The position numbers were made by a program, and so were the translations under genes. Below, in pieces: positions 32,001-35,014 of a DNA stretch of 35,014 nucleotides (positions are counted from its first letter, which is position 1; each line of letters starts with the position of its first letter). The DNA lies in contig CAJSYI010000030.1 of NCBI GenBank assembly GCA_910573745.1, positions 1-35,014 on the forward strand. Direction: 5' to 3'. The stretch comes from Muribaculaceae bacterium. Lineage in GTDB: Bacteria; Bacteroidota; Bacteroidia; Bacteroidales; Muribaculaceae. The notes under the pieces are model-generated. The model searched no databases, was not told the origin of the DNA, and worked only from the letters and a program-made list of their open reading frames with translations.

Positions 32001-34687
32001 CAGGAAAGCCTCAGGCATTCATGCCTACAATGGCCGTGCTTAGCGATAAGTCCCTGAATGCAATAACACCGTTTACATGGAGCTTTTCTCCGCGCAATTC
32101 CGGAGGATTGTACAATCCTCTCAGCCTTGACGTGAGCAATCCCGGCAATTCATATGATTCATTCATGCTAAAGAAGCTTGATGCCAAGCAGGAGGCTGAG
32201 GTTGTGTTTCCTGAATGGCAGACATACGGCTATTCGTTTGTCCCTTATGCATATACGGGTATGCGCAGAATGATGATAAGGGGACGTTCCGCTATGTCGA
32301 GTGAAGAAGACGGTGTGGTTTATGAAACTGTCAATCAGGTGAAGTTGACTTCGGCGCCGATGGCTATGAAAGAGGCTAAAAGCGAGTCGGCAGAGGAAGA
32401 AGTTGCTGATTCCGCGTCAGGTGGGATTGAAAACGGAGTCTCTTCACAGTCGGTCCAGCTGCGTGAGATTGAGCATCCCCTCGGATTCTTCATGCCGATG
32501 CTCGAGACGGACGGTGAAGGCATGCAGTCGTTGTCGTTCGTGGTGCCTGACTACAACACCACTTGGCAGCTTCAGCTTCTTGGCTATACACCACATTTGA
32601 AGACTGCTATGGCAGTTCTTGAGTCCACTGCTTCCAAACCGGTCATGGTGCGCAGCAATCCTCCTCGTTTCCTGCGTACGGGCGACAAGGCTTCTGTGGC
32701 TGCGGCATTCTACAATGCTTCCGACTCTGTCGCTTCCGTATGGGGCGAGATGGAGATAATAGATCCGGTCAGCGGCAAGGTGGTTGCTTCTGTGAAGACT
32801 GCCACGGATGAGCTTGCGGCTTCGGAAAGTGGTGAGATGTCGGTTGAATTTGAAGTTCCCGATTCATTGCAGTATCTGCTTCTTCGGGTTTATGCCCGTT
32901 CGTCAAGACATTCCGACGGTGAACAGACGCTCATCCAGGTGCTTCCTTCATCAACGCCTGTAATAGAGTCGAATGCTTTCTATCTGTCGCCGGGAAATGC
33001 GGAATTCGTAAAGAAACTGCCTGCTTACAATACGGATGCGACGTTGACGCTTCAGTACTGCGACAATCCTGTATGGTATTGCGTTACGGCTCTTCCGGCT
33101 GTCGCCAAGCCTCAGTCGAAAAACCTTACAGCTCTGCTCAAGGCTTACTATGGCTCGGCTATGGCGGCTGGCCTGACAGGCAAGTATCCTCAGATAAAAT
33201 CCGGTCTTGAAAGAATCCTTGCTTCCGGCCCGAAGTCAAATCTGAGCGTAAACAGCGAACTGAAGACCGTTGAACTTATCAATACACCTTGGACAAACAA
33301 TGCTGCCGCTGAAACGTCGCGGATTCGTTCGTTGTCATCGTTGCTTCAGGAATCACAGCCGACAATAGACAGGCTGCGTGCCGAGATTATGGCTCTTCAG
33401 AATCCGGACGGAGGCTGGAGCTGGTGTCCTGAGATGGAGTCGTCGGCTTTTATGACTTCCAATGTGCTTCTCCATTTCGGTATGCTGAAGCAAAACGGCT
33501 ATCTCGGAGATGCCAGGTTGCTTGAGAATGCCTTGTCGAAAGGACGCAAGTATCTTGATTCCGAAACATTGAGTGAATATGTCAGGGACAAAAAACGTAT
33601 CAGTGCCGCAGAAGCCGTTGAATGGCTGTATGTGCGCGGTTTCTATCCCGAAGCCTCTGATGGCGCGGAAGTAGCTGCTCTTCGCACTAAGGCATTGGAC
33701 GTTGTAAAGAGTGAATGGCGAAGCCTCGGCATATTCCACAAAGCTCGCGCTGCAGTGGTGCTCAACCGCGAAGGGCTATCGCAACAGGCAAAGACGATAC
33801 TTGAATCGCTTCGGCAAAATGCTGTGGCCAGTCCGGAGCTCGGTATGCGCTACGAGAACCTGCCGTCAGGCCGGGGCGGTTATTCCGCTTTGCTTACCAC
33901 CGCCCAGGTGCTTGAAGCTTTTGCAATGGTGCAGCCTGAATCTCCGTGCGTGGACCAGCTCAGACAAGGGCTGATACTTCAGCGTGAGACGGAAGACTGG
34001 GGTGCTGACAGCTACATCGTGGATGTGGTGCAGGCCATAATGGCTTCCGGAAGCGAATGGACTGCCGAAAGCCCGGTTCCGCAGATTTCGTTGGGTGGCA
34101 AGCCTGTGGTGCTGCCTGCCGATATGACACCTGTCGGATATTATAAGATTGACATTCCCGTTGCTGATGCTGCAAATGCGGAACTGGCCATATCGAAGAA
34201 GAGCCAAGGCCCGGCATGGGGCAGTATGGTCTCGCAATACGTGTCGCCGATTCTCGACGTGAAACAGGCCAAGATGCCGGAGATTTCAGTCAGCAAGGCA
34301 GTATATGTGGTGGCCGACTCGCCAGAAGCCACGGTCAAAGGTGCTTCTGAATTGAAGGTGGGGCAGAAGGTGCGCGTTACGCTCACCATAAGCACGACAC
34401 GAGATATGGACTATGTGGCCGTAACCGATTCCCGGAGCGCATGTCTCGAACCTGCCGACCAGACGTCAGGCTACACGTCGTCCGACGGACTGTGGTTCTA
34501 CCGCGAAGTCCGTGATGAATCCACCAACCTCTTTATCGGATTCTTGCCCAAAGGGACGCACGTGATAAGCTATGACTGCTACGTAGACCGTCAAGGGGCT
34601 TATTCGCTCGGAATCGCCACCGTACAGTCGCAATACGCGCCTCAGATGGTGGCCCATTCGGCAGGAAAGCTGATAACGGTGAAATAA
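29021..34687 (+). CDS. Alpha-2-macroglobulin/MG2-family envelope protein, no thioester
   Basis: A 1888-residue exported protein with a signal peptide (about 1-19, MSVMAVVSVSAA). The N-terminal third is helical and of unknown fold. Macroglobulin domains follow: an MG2-type segment near residue 560 (IYHPGDTVGFVAVAYG), repeated beta-rich units, and the A2M core near 1178 (YNTTWQLQLLGYTPH, SNPPRFLRTGDKASVAA). The alpha/alpha-toroid region (about 1350-1640) contains LQNPDGGWSWCPEME. Where thioester-bearing homologues have the CxEQ motif, this one reads NPVWYCVTALPAVAKPQ (near 1349), so it cannot form the covalent trap. Thioester-less forms are common in Bacteroidales; they may still inhibit or bind proteases in the periplasm. 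Single frame, no damage seen. Confidence 0.87.
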   Translation: MKKFLVLIMSVMAVVSVSAAKKTVSGSESSPDFAFPQTVAADASEKMGKAMKGSRYVDALSYAMQLVVADNLVDRNNAQASIAMLDSIGALMPADYSAISALLQAQVYSDYFMTNRSAFSGRTLPMSPYPDNIAEWSRGLFAKKITELVEKANSMLSGDGVPLSGLAPILTSVEAERFVPSERDFIVYKSIDLLKNFSSSNSGTIPFRVSGVDKASASPYTAASGLIDELIDGEMESCRKRGLYAPLAYAMTRKTLFLDGKDRDAWLAKCLEELKDRPESIMIINQMAIFSSPGDFLHNNGADAEKVVEARRFCDLARKALERWPEAHGSARLSNTLQSLTAPQMRVQSENQFASSMPVRINVSVSNSQDAYVLLFRLPESAQYSNNCIADLVKGLKPLKSIRLDVGLSAPARKDTVVDFGRLPYGFYIAVPSLSDAVAGIPRVVGKERASAFRVSDMRVLTAGVSGKAQQRRVYVVDAVDGKPVVGAKVEFRSYEKRSLRTQSTAFTDKDGYVDSPRGSWNLRISKGSDLLLTNAYLYTSGEEKPYKGKSAEILTDLAIYHPGDTVGFVAVAYGIDGRNYNVLPEEELTVDLRDANGNIVSTKSLVSDRHGRVSGHFVLPQSGLLGNWNLAVKSGNDNISWGGFQVADYKSPTFYVEIDSVSPVSEAGDEVVIAGKARTYSGMPVAGAQVKYDIRYASWWCWRGTESPDATFAGQTETGGEGGFEIRLDTKMLKDTPYAFGAYRLNVAATSPSGETQSAPAASFALGSAYSVVPSVPATMDAAKGKTEFNVEVKDILGIPASKRVDYVILNADGAEVAKGDFMAPRMTVDLSDLSSGRYTLKLQVAGAGGSASSESDFVIYRASDAVPAVESHLWVPEKTVTASKGAKEVEVTVGSSYPDSHILCYATSSDGSVESKWLKVDKRNSKVKVGVPRDGERKWLTLATVSDMKSHTSSVQIVPATTDDSLEIKTESFRDKITPGDREVWKFSFTYAGKPQAFMPTMAVLSDKSLNAITPFTWSFSPRNSGGLYNPLSLDVSNPGNSYDSFMLKKLDAKQEAEVVFPEWQTYGYSFVPYAYTGMRRMMIRGRSAMSSEEDGVVYETVNQVKLTSAPMAMKEAKSESAEEEVADSASGGIENGVSSQSVQLREIEHPLGFFMPMLETDGEGMQSLSFVVPDYNTTWQLQLLGYTPHLKTAMAVLESTASKPVMVRSNPPRFLRTGDKASVAAAFYNASDSVASVWGEMEIIDPVSGKVVASVKTATDELAASESGEMSVEFEVPDSLQYLLLRVYARSSRHSDGEQTLIQVLPSSTPVIESNAFYLSPGNAEFVKKLPAYNTDATLTLQYCDNPVWYCVTALPAVAKPQSKNLTALLKAYYGSAMAAGLTGKYPQIKSGLERILASGPKSNLSVNSELKTVELINTPWTNNAAAETSRIRSLSSLLQESQPTIDRLRAEIMALQNPDGGWSWCPEMESSAFMTSNVLLHFGMLKQNGYLGDARLLENALSKGRKYLDSETLSEYVRDKKRISAAEAVEWLYVRGFYPEASDGAEVAALRTKALDVVKSEWRSLGIFHKARAAVVLNREGLSQQAKTILESLRQNAVASPELGMRYENLPSGRGGYSALLTTAQVLEAFAMVQPESPCVDQLRQGLILQRETEDWGADSYIVDVVQAIMASGSEWTAESPVPQISLGGKPVVLPADMTPVGYYKIDIPVADAANAELAISKKSQGPAWGSMVSQYVSPILDVKQAKMPEISVSKAVYVVADSPEATVKGASELKVGQKVRVTLTISTTRDMDYVAVTDSRSACLEPADQTSGYTSSDGLWFYREVRDESTNLFIGFLPKGTHVISYDCYVDRQGAYSLGIATVQSQYAPQMVAHSAGKLITVK

Positions 34688-34799
34688 AATGAGCTTTTTC
34701 AGATTTCGTATCGAACCAAACTTGCTGGAAGGATGTTCTACATACAGAAAATCGTTTCATGATGTTAGGTTAGTTTGAAAAAGTATTATGGAAAACATC

Positions 34800-34829
34800 G
34801 GGGCGGGAAGTCGTGAGACCTCCCGCCCC
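34800..34829. terminator. Long hairpin downstream of the A2M-family gene
   Basis: GGGGCGGGAAGTC (34800-34812) pairs with GACCTCCCGCCCC (34817-34829) in 12 of 13 positions around a GTGA loop. There is no T run on the plus strand and only a short one (GTTTT) on the minus. Most likely a terminator or mRNA-end stabiliser for the A2M-family gene, which ends 113 bp upstream. Confidence 0.5.
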
Positions 34830-34923
34830 TCAACTGAAGAATCCAAATAGAAACGCACGATTTTGCCAACAAACCGCTGAATAAAAGCAATCCTCTCTCC
34901 TCGGAGGGGGCTGCCCGAGCGGC

Positions 34924-34945
34924 GGGGGCGGTCGAGTCCGCCCCC
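34924..34945. repeat. GC-rich perfect hairpin
   Basis: GGGGGCGG (34924-34931) and CCGCCCCC (34938-34945) pair perfectly over 8 bp around a 6-nt loop. It is set in a block (CCTCGGAGGGGG upstream) that looks like a dispersed intergenic repeat; whether it recurs cannot be tested here. Confidence 0.45.
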
Positions 34946-35014
34946 AAGAGCGAACTGCGACAGAAGGATATTCAAAAGGGAACGACAGCAATACAAAAAA
35001 AGGGAGACCGAAAT

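Larger units (their letters stand above)
34688..35014. other. Non-coding end of the window with GC-rich hairpins
   Basis: No convincing gene in these 327 bp. A long hairpin lies at 34800-34829 and a second GC-rich hairpin at 34924-34945. An open frame on the minus strand (34757-34996) runs through both hairpins and has no protein-like features, so I leave it out. The block from 34890 on is markedly richer in G and C than the surrounding intergenic DNA. Confidence 0.55.

Noticed and set aside
34757..34996. 79-codon minus-strand frame at the right edge
   Set aside because: It runs through two strong hairpins and shows no signal, domain or plausible start context.

Overview
The window is chromosomal DNA from a Bacteroidales bacterium, most likely a Muribaculaceae-like gut commensal. 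The evidence is: SPASM radical-SAM peptide chemistry with a GG-type leader; outer-membrane beta-barrel proteins of the TonB-receptor-like family; a membrane-spanning regulator with a C-terminal helix-turn-helix; a DUF1460 protein; a long alpha-2-macroglobulin-like protein without a thioester; and several promoters matching the Bacteroidetes consensus TTTG-N19-21-TAnnTTTG. The genus-level guess is inference. No rRNA, tRNA or CRISPR was seen.

Region 1 (1-4338) is the accessory part. It holds the tail of an unidentified protein and then a compact three-gene ribosomally synthesised peptide (RiPP) cassette: a radical SAM/SPASM maturase (294-1571), a 79-residue Cys-rich precursor with a GG-containing leader (1619-1858), and a TonB-receptor-like beta-barrel protein (1931-4030). 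The 3' end of the precursor gene and its terminator hairpin recur, about 90% identical, after the receptor gene (4132-4213). This is a decayed second precursor. An 11-bp tandem repeat lies just upstream of the cassette promoter. No peptidase/ABC exporter is in view.

Region 2 (4339-11151) holds an OPT-family oligopeptide transporter, an unusually short lipoprotein-like transmembrane HTH regulator, a second beta-barrel protein with its own consensus promoter, and a convergent heme catalase whose end overlaps the barrel gene. Region 3 (11152-18734) begins with a TIR-bounded, MITE-like element of about 280 bp. After it come a secreted Pro/Gly/Trp-rich protein, glycyl-tRNA synthetase, LemA, an FKBP-type lipoprotein, an S9 (DPP-IV-like) peptidase, a small lipoprotein and a TIGR02757/DUF2400 protein. 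A lone copy of the element's terminal repeat sits between the FKBP and S9 genes.

Region 4 (18749-23724) has surface-glycan genes: a GT4 glycosyltransferase facing a GT25-flippase operon with a consensus promoter, followed by a RecD-like helicase. Region 5 (23870-27719) has grpE-dnaJ with a terminator. A promoter-driven two-gene unit follows, pairing a DUF1460 protein that has lost its expected catalytic Cys with a GT2-like protein that has lost its DxD motif; both look like pseudoenzymes. Region 6 (27720-35014) has a small membrane protein plus a Spy-like periplasmic protein, in a layout often seen behind ECF sigma genes although no sigma gene is here. The 1888-residue MG2/A2M-family protein and GC-rich intergenic hairpins end the window.

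The strongest candidate for an undescribed system is the RiPP cassette. The degenerate DUF1460/GT2 pair and the TIR element are the next most interesting.
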